DNA of 64,000 nt, taken from positions 27,101 through 91,100 of the forward strand of contig JBMNOV010000001.1 of NCBI GenBank assembly GCA_050943255.1, in the 5' to 3' direction. Shown piece after piece: positions 45,109 to 54,155 of the stretch (within the stretch, counting starts at the first letter, position 1; every line of letters starts with the position of its first letter). The DNA is from UBA4844 sp050943255 (GTDB lineage: Bacteria; Bacillota; Syntrophomonadia; Syntrophomonadales; Syntrophomonadaceae). The notes under the pieces are model-generated. The model worked only from the letters and a program-made list of their open reading frames with translations. It did not search any database and was not told where the DNA came from. The position numbers and the translations under genes are program-made.

Positions 45109-46332
45109 CTAATTGAGTTTAGCTGCGTAGTCTTCTTTAAAGTTTTTCAGAGTTGTTAGTACCGGTGCAGGCGCTGCTTGACCCAATCCACAGAGACAAA
45201 CCTTGGACATAACGGTTCCAAGTCTCTCCAGAATTTCAGTATCACCGGCAGAGCCATGACCATTGTTTATTCTTTCAATTGTTTCGTAAATTCTCTTGGT
45301 TCCTTCGCGACAGGGTATACATTTACCGCAGGATTCATGTTCAAAGAATTTGGCAATACGAGTCACTACATCGACTATATCCCGGGTTTCGTCCATAACA
45401 AAAACAGCTCCTGATCCAAGAACTGCTCCAATCCGTGTCATGGAATCAAAGTCAATAGACGTATCGAGCAAAGCCTGCGTAATAAATCCTCCGGAAGTTC
45501 CACCTATCTGGACCGCTTTGAAATTCTTTCCGCCCGGTATTCCGCCTCCAAATTGGTAAATAACTTCACTTATTGTTGTATCTGTCGGCACCTCAAAAAA
45601 AGTTCTATTAACTATATCACCAGTAAGGGTCAATACCTTAGTGCCAGGATAGTTGGAAGCACCAATACCTTTATACCATTCTGCACCTTTGTCTATAATG
45701 ACTGGTATATTTGCAAATGTTTCTACATTGTTTACTATGGTGGGCTTGCCCCATAATCCTGTTACAGGTGGAAAAGGTGGCTTAAAACGAGGTTCTCCGC
45801 GTTTTCCTTCAATCGATTCAATAAGAGCGCTTTCTTCACCGCAAACATAGGCACCCGCTCCCATTCGCACTTCAACGTTAAAATCACCTATAACACCTTG
45901 CTCCCTGGCCTGATCTATGGCTTTGTTCAATATTTCAACTACATCAGGGTATTCCCCGCGGCAGTAAATGTAACCCTGTCTAGCTCCAATCGCATATGCG
46001 CATATGGCCATACCTTCCAGGACACTCTGGGGATCATTTTCTAAAATAATACGGTCTTTGTATGTGCCCGGTTCACCTTCATCAGCATTACAAATCACAT
46101 ATTTTTCGTCAGATTGCACCCCATAGGAAAAGCTCCATTTCATTCCGGTATTAAAACCTGCTCCGCCGCGCCCTCGCAGACCTGATTTTTTTACTTCCTC
46201 GATTAACTCTTCACGGCTCATATTGCGGGCTTTTTCCAACGCCTTATACCCACCTGCAGCAATATACTGTTTTATATCAAGCGGATCAATTTTACCCAGA
46301 TTACGCAATACAATACGCATTTCTTTGGCCAT
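45109..46332 (-). CDS. NuoF-like NADH-binding subunit of the formate dehydrogenase
   Basis: 407 residues: NADH/FMN domain only, without the N-terminal ferredoxin or C-terminal 8Fe extensions of HydB. GRGGAGFNTGMKW (FMN/NAD), CNADEGEPGTYKDR, GAYVCGEESALIESIEG and the 4Fe-4S ligands in CGKCIPCREGTKR with a later CLCGLG. Takes electrons to or from NAD. Last gene of the fdhD-fdhA run, 20 bases after the NuoE-like gene. Confidence 0.92.
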   Translation of the reverse strand: MAKEMRIVLRNLGKIDPLDIKQYIAAGGYKALEKARNMSREELIEEVKKSGLRGRGGAGFNTGMKWSFSYGVQSDEKYVICNADEGEPGTYKDRIILENDPQSVLEGMAICAYAIGARQGYIYCRGEYPDVVEILNKAIDQAREQGVIGDFNVEVRMGAGAYVCGEESALIESIEGKRGEPRFKPPFPPVTGLWGKPTIVNNVETFANIPVIIDKGAEWYKGIGASNYPGTKVLTLTGDIVNRTFFEVPTDTTISEVIYQFGGGIPGGKNFKAVQIGGTSGGFITQALLDTSIDFDSMTRIGAVLGSGAVFVMDETRDIVDVVTRIAKFFEHESCGKCIPCREGTKRIYETIERINNGHGSAGDTEILERLGTVMSKVCLCGLGQAAPAPVLTTLKNFKEDYAAKLN

Positions 46333-46351
46333 TTTGCTCCCTCCTTTCTTT

Positions 46352-46798
46352 TTACTTGTATTCAGCCAGTATGTTTTTTATTTTTTGTGCGTCTACATTT
46401 TCATAAGGCTTACTATTGATTGTTATTACTGGAGTGGCCTGACACTGACCGACACATTCGGTAAATTCCAATGTAAATTTACCATCGTCCGTAGTTTCCC
46501 CCATTTTTATCCCCAGCTCTTCCTCCAATGCCTTTATGACTTCATCCGCACCTGCTATATGACAAGGTGCACTTTCGCAAATTCTTATTACATATTTTCC
46601 TCGTTTACCTACCTTAAAATATGAATAGAAAGTGGCTACTCCATAAGCCTTGGCTTTTGGAATCCCAAACACCTCACCTGCAGCCCATATCGCATCTTCC
46701 GGTATATAATTGTATTCTTTCTGTATTGCGTGATAAGCTTCAATGATTCCACCCGGCATGTTCTTATATCTAGAGATAATTTCCTTGTAGTCATTCAC
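46352..46798 (-). CDS. NuoE-like 2Fe-2S subunit
   Basis: 148 residues starting GTG with GGAGG upstream. The thioredoxin-like 2Fe-2S fold has ligands C-x4-C (CESAPC) and C-x3-C (CVGQC). Carries electrons between the NuoF-like flavin and FdhA. Context (fdhA, nuoF-like) gives the role. Confidence 0.92.
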   Translation of the reverse strand: MNDYKEIISRYKNMPGGIIEAYHAIQKEYNYIPEDAIWAAGEVFGIPKAKAYGVATFYSYFKVGKRGKYVIRICESAPCHIAGADEVIKALEEELGIKMGETTDDGKFTLEFTECVGQCQATPVITINSKPYENVDAQKIKNILAEYK

Positions 46799-46861
46799 TT
46801 GATATCACCTCCTCAAAAAATTGGCTGAGCAGCAAAAAGCTCACGACTACTGTGTTTTCCA

Positions 46862-48082
46862 TTAAAACAAGGACTCCAACAGCAGTACTGACACTTCTGT
46901 TCCTTTTGTTATCGGCAACTGCTCTGGTGTTAAATCAATTAATGCGTTGCACGAAATTAAGGATCTTACCATGCTTGGTTTTTGTTTTGGCAATATGGTA
47001 ACTTCCCATCCTTCAGAGCTATACCTGGCATGCCCCCGAACAAAACGGCGCGACCGCAGCACTTTCTTGGCAAAGTCATTAGTGCATCTTGCCCTTAAAT
47101 AACGGGGATATGGGGATTGTCCTTGCATTGCCCGCAGGGCTGGAGCAACAAGCAGGTGAAAACCAACCGCACAAGCAGCTGGATTTCCGGATAGCGCAAA
47201 TATAGGGCAACCTTTATAAAAGGCAGCGCCGTTATGACTACCTGGTTGTATCCGAATACCATAGTAATTTACCTCTGCTCCTATCTCTTCGGCAAAGGGA
47301 AAAGAAGGTGCTGAATTCATTTCTTTAGTATAAGTTTCACCTGTACAAATGATTAAGTCCACTTCCCCGATTATTTTATCAATATAGCTTTTTCTATCCG
47401 ATGAGTTCATTCCATTTGCCAGTTTTACCGAATATAAAACTCCACCATACTGTTTAATCAAAGCAGCCAGCAAGGCACTGTTACAATCTCTGGTTTGTCC
47501 TGGCAACGGCTTCTGCCAACAGGGCACAACATTTGCTCCCAAAGAGATTATGGTAACCCTGGGTTGGCGAAACACCGGAACTTGACATAAGCCATAAGCA
47601 GCCAGCACTCCCGCACAACCAGAGTCTATTCTGGTGCCACAGGCCACCAATAGCTCCTCCTGTTTAAAATCTTCCCCGATTTGTTTTATGTTGTTTCCGG
47701 GTTTGACTTGTTCTAGGACAGAAAGCCTGTTCCCCTGAATCAGAGTTTTTTCATGGGGAACTACCGCTCTGGTTCCATCCGGTATTATTCCTCCCGTTAA
47801 TACCCCTGCAGCTTCGCCTTGCTTCAATTGATACCTTGGCCAATCCGACAGCCCTAAATATTCTAGAATTCTATAAGTGCTATCTGTTTTAGCCAGGCTA
47901 TCACCCAGAGCAAAACCGTCAACCGCTGATTGAGGATACCGGGGTAAATCTTCGTTTGCAAAGATATCTTCAGCTATAATCCTACCTGCCGCATCGAACA
48001 CATTCACATCTTCGCCAGTTACAACGGAGATCTTCTGCAGAACAATTTCTTGCGCATCTTCCAGACTAATGTCACACAGCAC
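46862..48082 (-). CDS. moeA: Molybdopterin molybdenumtransferase MoeA
   Basis: 406 residues starting GTG, GGAGG 10 bases upstream. YPQSAVDGFALGD near the start, TGGIIPDGTRAVVPHE, the MPT-binding domain ending FALSGNPAACAVGFHLL, and a C-terminal beta domain. Inserts Mo or W into molybdopterin. Its companion upstream is a second MPT-binding protein. Confidence 0.92.
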   Translation of the reverse strand: MLCDISLEDAQEIVLQKISVVTGEDVNVFDAAGRIIAEDIFANEDLPRYPQSAVDGFALGDSLAKTDSTYRILEYLGLSDWPRYQLKQGEAAGVLTGGIIPDGTRAVVPHEKTLIQGNRLSVLEQVKPGNNIKQIGEDFKQEELLVACGTRIDSGCAGVLAAYGLCQVPVFRQPRVTIISLGANVVPCWQKPLPGQTRDCNSALLAALIKQYGGVLYSVKLANGMNSSDRKSYIDKIIGEVDLIICTGETYTKEMNSAPSFPFAEEIGAEVNYYGIRIQPGSHNGAAFYKGCPIFALSGNPAACAVGFHLLVAPALRAMQGQSPYPRYLRARCTNDFAKKVLRSRRFVRGHARYSSEGWEVTILPKQKPSMVRSLISCNALIDLTPEQLPITKGTEVSVLLLESLF

Positions 48083-48100
48083 TGCAACTATACCTCCGTC

Positions 48101-49132
48101 CTATAAATAAGTTGCCTTACCAAATGGACAGGCAGGATAATGACAGTGACTGCAGTTTTCACACAAGCCACCATGGCCTAATGCTGCAATACTTGACCTG
48201 TTTATTCTTTCTCCGGTAAAAATGCGCGGCAACAATAGATCAAGAGTAGTGTGGCGGTTGAACAAAGCGCCGCCTGGCACCCCGCAAATAGGAACATTAC
48301 CCTGATAGGCCAGCATAAATTGTGATCCTGGCAATACCGGGGCTCCGTAAAAGACAACTTCTGCTCCGGTTCTTGCAATCGCTTTGGGAGTAGCATCATC
48401 AGGATCTACTGACATGCCTCCGGTAACCAGTACCAACTGTGCACCTTCTGCTATGAAATTCATTATCTCCCTAGAGATTAATTCCGCATCATCTGGAACA
48501 ATTACCTGTCCCATCCAGCGACCACCAAAAGGTGCAATTTTACGCCTGATCACCTTGGCAAATCCGTCTTTTATCCGGCCACTGTTAACTTCTGTTCCGG
48601 TAGTAATTACCGCTGTCCATAATGGTTTAAAAGGCTTTACGCTAATTAACGAATTAGGTTTTGAACATAAACGTTCAGCCTCTTCCAATAAGCACTGTTC
48701 CACGGCTATGGGTACAACCCTGGTTCCAGCTACCATTTGCCCGCGGACAACGGTTCGGTTGCTATGAATAGTGGCAAATACCACCCCATCTAAATTATTA
48801 AGCCAGGTTAGTTGGTCTATCTGAATATTTAGGATTCCATCATATTCCGCAATCAGATTAACCCTGCCCTGATTCGGCTGAGTCCAGCTTATTCCATCAC
48901 CGGCTGCTTTCGCAGCAATACGCAGGGCAGCCTCGTCCTCGTGAATCAGATTATTGCTGGCTTCCCAAATGTAAATATGCTCTTTTCCCATATCCTTTAA
49001 ATCAGGAATATCCTCGCTGGTAATTACATGTCCCTTTTTAAAGGCCCGGAATTTTTCATGCCCGGGTATTATCTTGGTTATATCATGTCCCAAGGTCAAC
49101 CCCACCGCTTGTTCAACAGCTACCTTATACAT
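48101..49132 (-). CDS. Molybdopterin-binding protein (MoeA/MoaB-like) with Cys tail
   Basis: 343 residues. N-terminal GHDITKIIPG, central MPT-binding MoCF domain (VLVTGGMSVDPDDATPKAIA, PGSQFMLAY, GVPGGALFN). Ends in CENCSHCHYPACPFG, a C-x2-C-x2-C-x4-C tail that could hold a metal or FeS cluster. Found beside formate dehydrogenase genes in clostridia; precise role unknown. AGGAGG precedes the ATG. Confidence 0.85.
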   Translation of the reverse strand: MYKVAVEQAVGLTLGHDITKIIPGHEKFRAFKKGHVITSEDIPDLKDMGKEHIYIWEASNNLIHEDEAALRIAAKAAGDGISWTQPNQGRVNLIAEYDGILNIQIDQLTWLNNLDGVVFATIHSNRTVVRGQMVAGTRVVPIAVEQCLLEEAERLCSKPNSLISVKPFKPLWTAVITTGTEVNSGRIKDGFAKVIRRKIAPFGGRWMGQVIVPDDAELISREIMNFIAEGAQLVLVTGGMSVDPDDATPKAIARTGAEVVFYGAPVLPGSQFMLAYQGNVPICGVPGGALFNRHTTLDLLLPRIFTGERINRSSIAALGHGGLCENCSHCHYPACPFGKATYL

Positions 49133-49141
49133 AGGAACCTC

Positions 49142-51820
49142 CTATATTTTCTCAATCCTTACAGCACACACCTTATATTCACCTGTACCTGTAATCGGAT
49201 CCAGGTGGTCGCTTGTCAATTCGTTAGTTGGAGTGCCGGAATAATGAAAAGACATCCAAATAACTCCCGGCATTACACGTTCGGTTACTTTAACAGCAGT
49301 TTTTACTTCACCGCGGCGTGATATTACTTTTACCTGATCACCAGTGACCAGTCCAAGCTTCTCGGCATCCAGTGGATTAATCTCTGCCATTTCTTGATCC
49401 CAAACACTACTAATGCCTTTGGAATATGGAGTAGTAACATTGTAATGGAATAGAATTCTTCCTGTTGAAAGCAAGAAAGGATATTCCTTATCTGGTATTT
49501 CACCAGCCGGAATATGATCTGACGGCTGGAATATACCGAGTCCCCGGGTAAATTTTCCGGCATGAAGATAAGGGGTCCCAGGATGATCCACATTAGGACA
49601 GGGCCACTGCAGACTTTCTTTTTCCAGTCTTTCGTAGTTTATACCTGCCATAGAAGGTGTTAATGAAGCCATTTCATCCCATATTTCACGAGGATGGTTG
49701 TATTTCATCGGATATCCGGTACGGGTTGCCATCAGGCATATAGTTTGCCAGTTAGCCTGGCCGGGAATCGGCTCAATGGCTTTACGTACTCTTTGAACAC
49801 GTCTTTCTGTATTGGTAAAAGTGCCGTCACACTCTGCAAAACTGGCTGCAGGAAGAATTACATCGGCATATTCAGCAGTTTCCGTAAGAAATAGTTCCTG
49901 AACCACCAAAAATTCCAATTTTTCCAGCGCTTCTTTTATGTGATTTGCATTGGGATCTGTTAAAACAGGATTTTCTCCAAGAATGTACATTGCTTTTACC
50001 TTTCCTTCGTGGGCCCCTTCGAACATTTCGGGAATTTTACGCCCTACTTTATCCGGCAATGTTTTTCCCCATGCTTTTTCGAATTTTTCTTTAACTTCAG
50101 CAACTGTAACACTCTGATAGCCCGGATAAACATTGGGAAGAGCTCCCATGTCGCAGGCTCCCTGAACATTGTTCTGCCCACGCATCGGGCATACACCAGT
50201 CCCGGGTCTGCCTACATGCCCTGTGAGCATAGCTAAGTTTGCAATACTCATAACATTGCGGGTTCCGCAGACATGTTCAGTTATTCCTAGAGTATAAAAT
50301 ATCATGGCTTTGTCGGTTGTAGCATATAGGCGGGCAACATTATAAAGGTCTTCAACTGAAATACCAGTAAGTTCAGAAACATATTCAGGTGTGTATGCTT
50401 CTGTTACAGCTTTTAGCTCATCGTAGTTTTCTGTCCGTTCAGCAATAAATGCCTTATCTTCAAGACCTTCCTTAATAATAATATGCATTAAGCCATTAAT
50501 AAGGGGGATGTCAGTCCCAGGTTTAAGTCTTAACCAATAATCTGCTTCATCAACCAAATCAATATGACGGGGGTCACATACTACCAGTTTACAGCCCCGG
50601 CGTGCAGCCTTTCTCATCTTATATCCTATAACAGGATGAGCCTCGGTGGCATTTGTCCCAATTAAAAGCATCAATTCAGCTTCTTTTTCTATTTCATTAA
50701 TAGGGTTTGTCATTGCACCGCTACCAAAAGTGGTGGCCAGACCGGCCACAGTAGGCGCATGTCAGGTACGAGCGCAATGGTCTACATTATTGGTTCCCAT
50801 ATAAGCCCGAGTAAACTTCTGTACCAAATAATTTTCTTCATTGGTACACCGAGCTGAACTGAGAGCCGCAAAAGCATCAGGCCCATATTCATCTTTAATT
50901 GCGTTTAATCTTTCCGCTATCAAATCGAAGGCTTCTTCCCAGCTTGCCGGCTGGAAACTGCCGTTTCGTTTAATCAGCGGAGTTTCAAGGCGCTTCTCAT
51001 TATAAATAAAATCCCAGCCAAAACGGCCCTTCACACAGAGAGAACGACCATTTACTGGACTATTGGGGTTAGACAATACCCCGATAACTTTTCCGTTTTT
51101 GACAGCTAAATCGAAATTACAGCCAGTACCGCAGAAAGGACATGTTGTTGTGACTCTTTCAATCTCCCAGCGGCGGGCTTTACCTGCCATACTCTTCTCA
51201 GTTAAAGCTCCTGTTGGACATACAGCAACACATTGCCCGCAAAATACACAATCAGATTCGATATAGGGCACATCACCCGCTGTTGTAGCCTTGCGTGCAA
51301 AGCCCCGGTTAAGATAAGACAGGTTGTCCTGTCCGGTCATTTCCTCACAAGCCCGAACACAAGCTCCACATAATATACACTTATTCAGGTCGCGGATAAT
51401 AAATGGATTACTGTCATCAATAGCATAGTTGTGCTTCTCTCCACAGAAAGGACTATCTTTTACCCCATATCGGTAACAGTAGTCCGCCAGCTTGCAATCT
51501 CCCAGTTTATCACAAGTCATGCAATCCAGAGGATGGTTGGCCACCAACAGTTCCAGGATAGTTCTACGGGCTTCGACCACATCAGGTGATTCGGTTTGTA
51601 TTTCCATTCCTGGCATTACCGGCGTAACACAGGCAGCAGATAAAAGATGATTGCCTTTTACTTCTACCACACACATTCGGCATGCCCCCAGAGCACTTAG
51701 TTCCGGATCATAACACAACCTCGGTATTTCAATCCCTAATAGATCTGCAGCCTGAAGAATTGTACTACCTGCTGGTGCTTCAACCTCCTTCCCGTTCATA
51801 ATAAACTTTACCATTTCCAT
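49142..51820 (-). CDS. fdhA: Formate dehydrogenase catalytic subunit, selenocysteine protein
   Basis: 892 residues if the in-frame TGA at 50764-50762 is read as selenocysteine (residue 353, in HCART-U-HAPTVAG). N-terminal 2Fe-2S domain (CYDPELSALGACRMC), NuoG-type His/Cys3 site (HPLDCMTCDKLGDC), two 4Fe-4S motifs (CILCGACVRAC, CVFCGQCVAVC), then the Mo/W-bis-MGD domain with CPFCGTGC. A SECIS-like stem follows the TGA. Oxidises formate or reduces CO2, coupled to NAD through the NuoEF-like proteins. AAAGGAG 8 bases before the ATG. Confidence 0.95.
50733..50749 (-). promoter_or_regulatory. SECIS element in fdhA
   Basis: Minus strand GTGGCC-GGTCT-GGCCAC, 12 bases after the TGA. Spacing and GGTCT loop agree with the E. 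coli fdhF SECIS that binds SelB. selA, selB and selC are not in the window. Confidence 0.85.
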
Positions 51821-51972
51821 TTACCTGACTCCTTTCTGTTATTTATGAATAATAAGCCTCCTGTTAGCTCACAGGTATTTTTTTTTGCCTTCACCTTTGG
51901 TGGTGGCAAATCTGTATTACAAAATACTCCGGCAGCCCTGTCTTGACAGCCTCCTGATTGGTAGGCAGGCAC
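51808..51972 (-). CDS. Possible 54-residue Cys-containing ORF between mobB and fdhA
   Basis: GTG at 51972 opens a frame (MPAYQSGGCQDRAAGVFC, then NTDLPPPKVKAKKNTCE) that ends inside the fdhA start. It is in frame with mobB, 10 bases past its stop. No ribosome site was seen. Either chance, or a remnant of a longer MobB. The same stretch can form stems (CTGT-CAAG-ACAG; TTGCC/GGCAA). Confidence 0.2.
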   Translation of the reverse strand: MPAYQSGGCQDRAAGVFCNTDLPPPKVKAKKNTCELTGGLLFINNRKESGKWKW

Positions 51973-51981
51973 TACGAATTC

Positions 51982-52479
51982 TTAGAAACTCGTTTCTCCA
52001 ATCTGATTAATAATAAGATAATCAACTAGTTCTTCCATCTGATCAAAAGTAAAACGAGGCACTGTTTCTGCAAACTCGATATCACTTACAATAGCTGCCA
52101 AATCCCTGTTATACGTGATTCGTCTTTCCAATGATTCCTGCCTGACAACCTCCACCATAGAACCGCCTTCATTTTTAAATCCTTCAATCAATATAAAATC
52201 AACTTCTGAAATCCTTTTGAGAACTGCGCCCAGAGAAAGAGGAAAATCGATTCTCTCATGAGTAGTAAGGGATTCCGGCCCGACCGTAACCACTTTATCG
52301 GCCCCCGCCTGATAATGAAGCCAAGAGTCTTTTCCCGGAATATCCACATTATAACCGTGGGCAGCATGCTTTATGGCCGCAACTCGATATCCCCTCCTTT
52401 TAAGAATTTTAATAAGATTTGACACTACTGTAGTCTTACCTGAATCAGAATACCCAACAAATCTTATAATTTGAGCCAT
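51982..52479 (-). CDS. mobB: Molybdopterin-guanine dinucleotide biosynthesis protein MobB
   Basis: 165 residues. P-loop GYSDSGKTTVVSNLI, AIKHAAHGYNVDIPGKDSWLHYQAGAD and FILIEGFKNE are the GTPase landmarks. Helps make the bis-MGD form used by FdhA. Between fdhD and fdhA. Confidence 0.93.
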   Translation of the reverse strand: MAQIIRFVGYSDSGKTTVVSNLIKILKRRGYRVAAIKHAAHGYNVDIPGKDSWLHYQAGADKVVTVGPESLTTHERIDFPLSLGAVLKRISEVDFILIEGFKNEGGSMVEVVRQESLERRITYNRDLAAIVSDIEFAETVPRFTFDQMEELVDYLIINQIGETSF

Positions 52480-52502
52480 GTCTTCATTTCTCCCCGTTCC
52501 TG

Positions 52503-53270
52503 TTATTTTTCATTAACTATTCTTTTTTCATGGCAGTAGATGGTGAATTTGCTGCCCCGGGCAAAACCTATTATAGTAATCCCTATCTCTTCCGCCATTT
52601 CAATAGCTCTGTAGGTAGGAGCAGAGCGCGATATGATCAATGGGATATTATTACATGCAGCTTTAAGTAATATTTCCGAAGCAACCCTTCCGCTTAATAC
52701 CAGACATTTGTTCTCCAAAGTAATCCGATGCAAAAAAGCATACCCAAAAACCTTGTCAACTGCGTTGTGCCTGCCAATATCCTCATACCTGACCAGTAAT
52801 TTTCCGTTTTCCCCTAATCCCGCACTATGCACACCACCTGTGATTTTAAATGTAGTTGATGTATCATCCAGTTCCGTAATCATTTTTAAAATATCCGTAC
52901 ATTTAAATACTTGCCTCATGGGCACTTTATGTTTGCAAATATAGGGAGCGCACAGCATTTTCCCATTACCAGTGTTAATGAACCGCGCTTTTTCCCTTAT
53001 ATCTTTTCTAAGTTGAATTTTGATATTCCCATTAGAAGTGGCTTCAACAATTTCCAGATCAGAAAAGGATTGAATAATTCCTTCGCTTATCAGGTATCCA
53101 ACCGCCAGTTCCTTTGTTGCGTTTGGTGAACAGGCTAATTTAATTATTTCTTCATCGTTTATATATATTTCCAGGCAATTTTCCAAAACAACTGAATCAA
53201 CTGCAGGCTCAATAAACCGCTCATTGAATATATAAGTGGATCTGTGCTTATAGATTGTGGACATAGCCAT
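52503..53270 (-). CDS. fdhD: Formate dehydrogenase accessory sulfurtransferase FdhD
   Basis: 255 residues. Passes sulfur to the Mo cofactor of FdhA. ELAVGYLISEGII, SAGLGENGKLLVRYEDIGRHNAVDKV and LVLSGRVASEILLKA, SRSAPT are typical. The usual C-x2-C (as in CGVCG) is replaced at the same place by CAPYIC, C-x4-C, a deviation. First gene of the operon; AAGGAG 8 bases before ATG. Confidence 0.93.
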   Translation of the reverse strand: MAMSTIYKHRSTYIFNERFIEPAVDSVVLENCLEIYINDEEIIKLACSPNATKELAVGYLISEGIIQSFSDLEIVEATSNGNIKIQLRKDIREKARFINTGNGKMLCAPYICKHKVPMRQVFKCTDILKMITELDDTSTTFKITGGVHSAGLGENGKLLVRYEDIGRHNAVDKVFGYAFLHRITLENKCLVLSGRVASEILLKAACNNIPLIISRSAPTYRAIEMAEEIGITIIGFARGSKFTIYCHEKRIVNEK

Positions 53271-53388
53271 TTGTTTAACTCCTTGTTGATTGTATTAATT
53301 GATCCAAGAAAACAGCGCAAATAATTAAACCGATGATTATCCTTATTTTGGCAAGTTAATAAAAACCTTGAATTCTTAATTGTGTCCA

Positions 53389-53403
53389 CCGGACACGATT
53401 AAA
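53389..53403. promoter_or_regulatory. Dyad upstream of fdhD
   Basis: GTGTCC-ACC-GGACAC, extended weakly by AAT/ATT, about 120 bases before the fdhD start. Operator-like; regulator unknown. Confidence 0.35.
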
Positions 53404-53478
53404 TGCACAAGTAGTCATATCCGAATCTGCTCGCACCCCTTTTCACAAGAAAGGTGCTGCTGTTTTCAGTTGTGCCAA

Positions 53479-53507
53479 TTGACCTAACACCATGGAATTA
53501 TTATCCT
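53479..53507 (+). promoter_or_regulatory. Possible promoter of the triple-hairpin RNA
   Basis: TTGACC, 17-base spacer, TATCCT on the plus strand. It would start a transcript near 53514 that runs through the three hairpins. Confidence 0.35.
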
Positions 53508-53548
53508 ACAGGTAATTGGACTCAGAGAGCTAGATATTCAATAAAAAA

Positions 53549-53670
53549 ACAGGTATCGGTTAGGAGCACACAATACCTGTTCATAAAAAAAACAGGTATT
53601 GGTTAGGAACACACAATACCTGTTCATATTAAAGCAGGTATCGGTTAGGAGCACACAAATACCTGTTCAT
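53549..53670. repeat. Three tandem hairpin repeats of about 43 bases
   Basis: Copies begin at 53549, 53592 and 53634. Each is an inverted repeat ACAGGTAT/ATACCTGT (first base G in copy 3) around a 16-base loop GGTTAGGAGCACACA, with G to A once in copy 2. On the minus strand copies 1 and 2 are followed by 7-8 T, like terminators. On the plus strand every loop shows AGGA. Confidence 0.85.
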
Positions 53671-53852
53671 ACACTATTTATCAGGTTTACTCCTTTCCAA
53701 ATGGGAGGCACAAATGTTTCCATTTATACCCATCGGTTTTTTAACCTTGGCATTAAACTTTAGGTCAATAAACTCGGAGTATTTTCTCGTATATTAACAT
53801 TGCGTTTGTTTGGTGTCAATAGATATCGACACATTTGTTTTAAGGACTTACT

Positions 53853-53996
53853 GCTATAGTGCCAGGTCTTTCTCCTTAAGCTATTTTAGGCTCCAAGCAA
53901 AATCTCTTATCATGTCTTCTTCAATCTGTTCCATTTGCACCTTTTGCAGCTGAATAGCAGATATTTTATCTTCCAACTCCCTTAATTGGCTGTAAA
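53853..53996 (-). pseudogene. Relic of a second SbcC-like gene
   Basis: About 145 bases match 9800-9946, inside the SbcC-like gene, at roughly 80 percent by eye. Reading gives SQLRELEDKISAIQLQKVQ and MEQIEEDMIR before a stop, against SQLRNLEEKTFVIQLQKEQ in the intact gene. Nothing else of the gene is recognised nearby. The rest of 53671-54155 shows no gene. Confidence 0.75.
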
Positions 53997-54155
53997 AAAT
54001 AAACCGAGGTAGCCACCATCATGGGGATGGCAAGGAAGAAAGGATATTCAGCTACTACGCTCCAGATCCAATTAGCCTATTTACAAGGATGAAGTGCCCG
54101 GTTAACGGCAACAAAATGTTTTTCTTTGTACCTCTGTTAAATAACCTTTCTTACG

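Noticed and set aside
49142..51820. Two separate ORFs or a nonsense-broken fdhA
   Set aside because: The TGA lies at the selenocysteine position and is followed by a SECIS-like stem, so it is one intact gene.
51821..51981. Moco riboswitch before fdhA
   Set aside because: Stems are present but the conserved Moco-element blocks I know were not found, and the region is inside an operon.
53549..53670. CRISPR array
   Set aside because: Only three units, spacer-like parts are near identical, each unit is itself a hairpin, and no cas gene is near.
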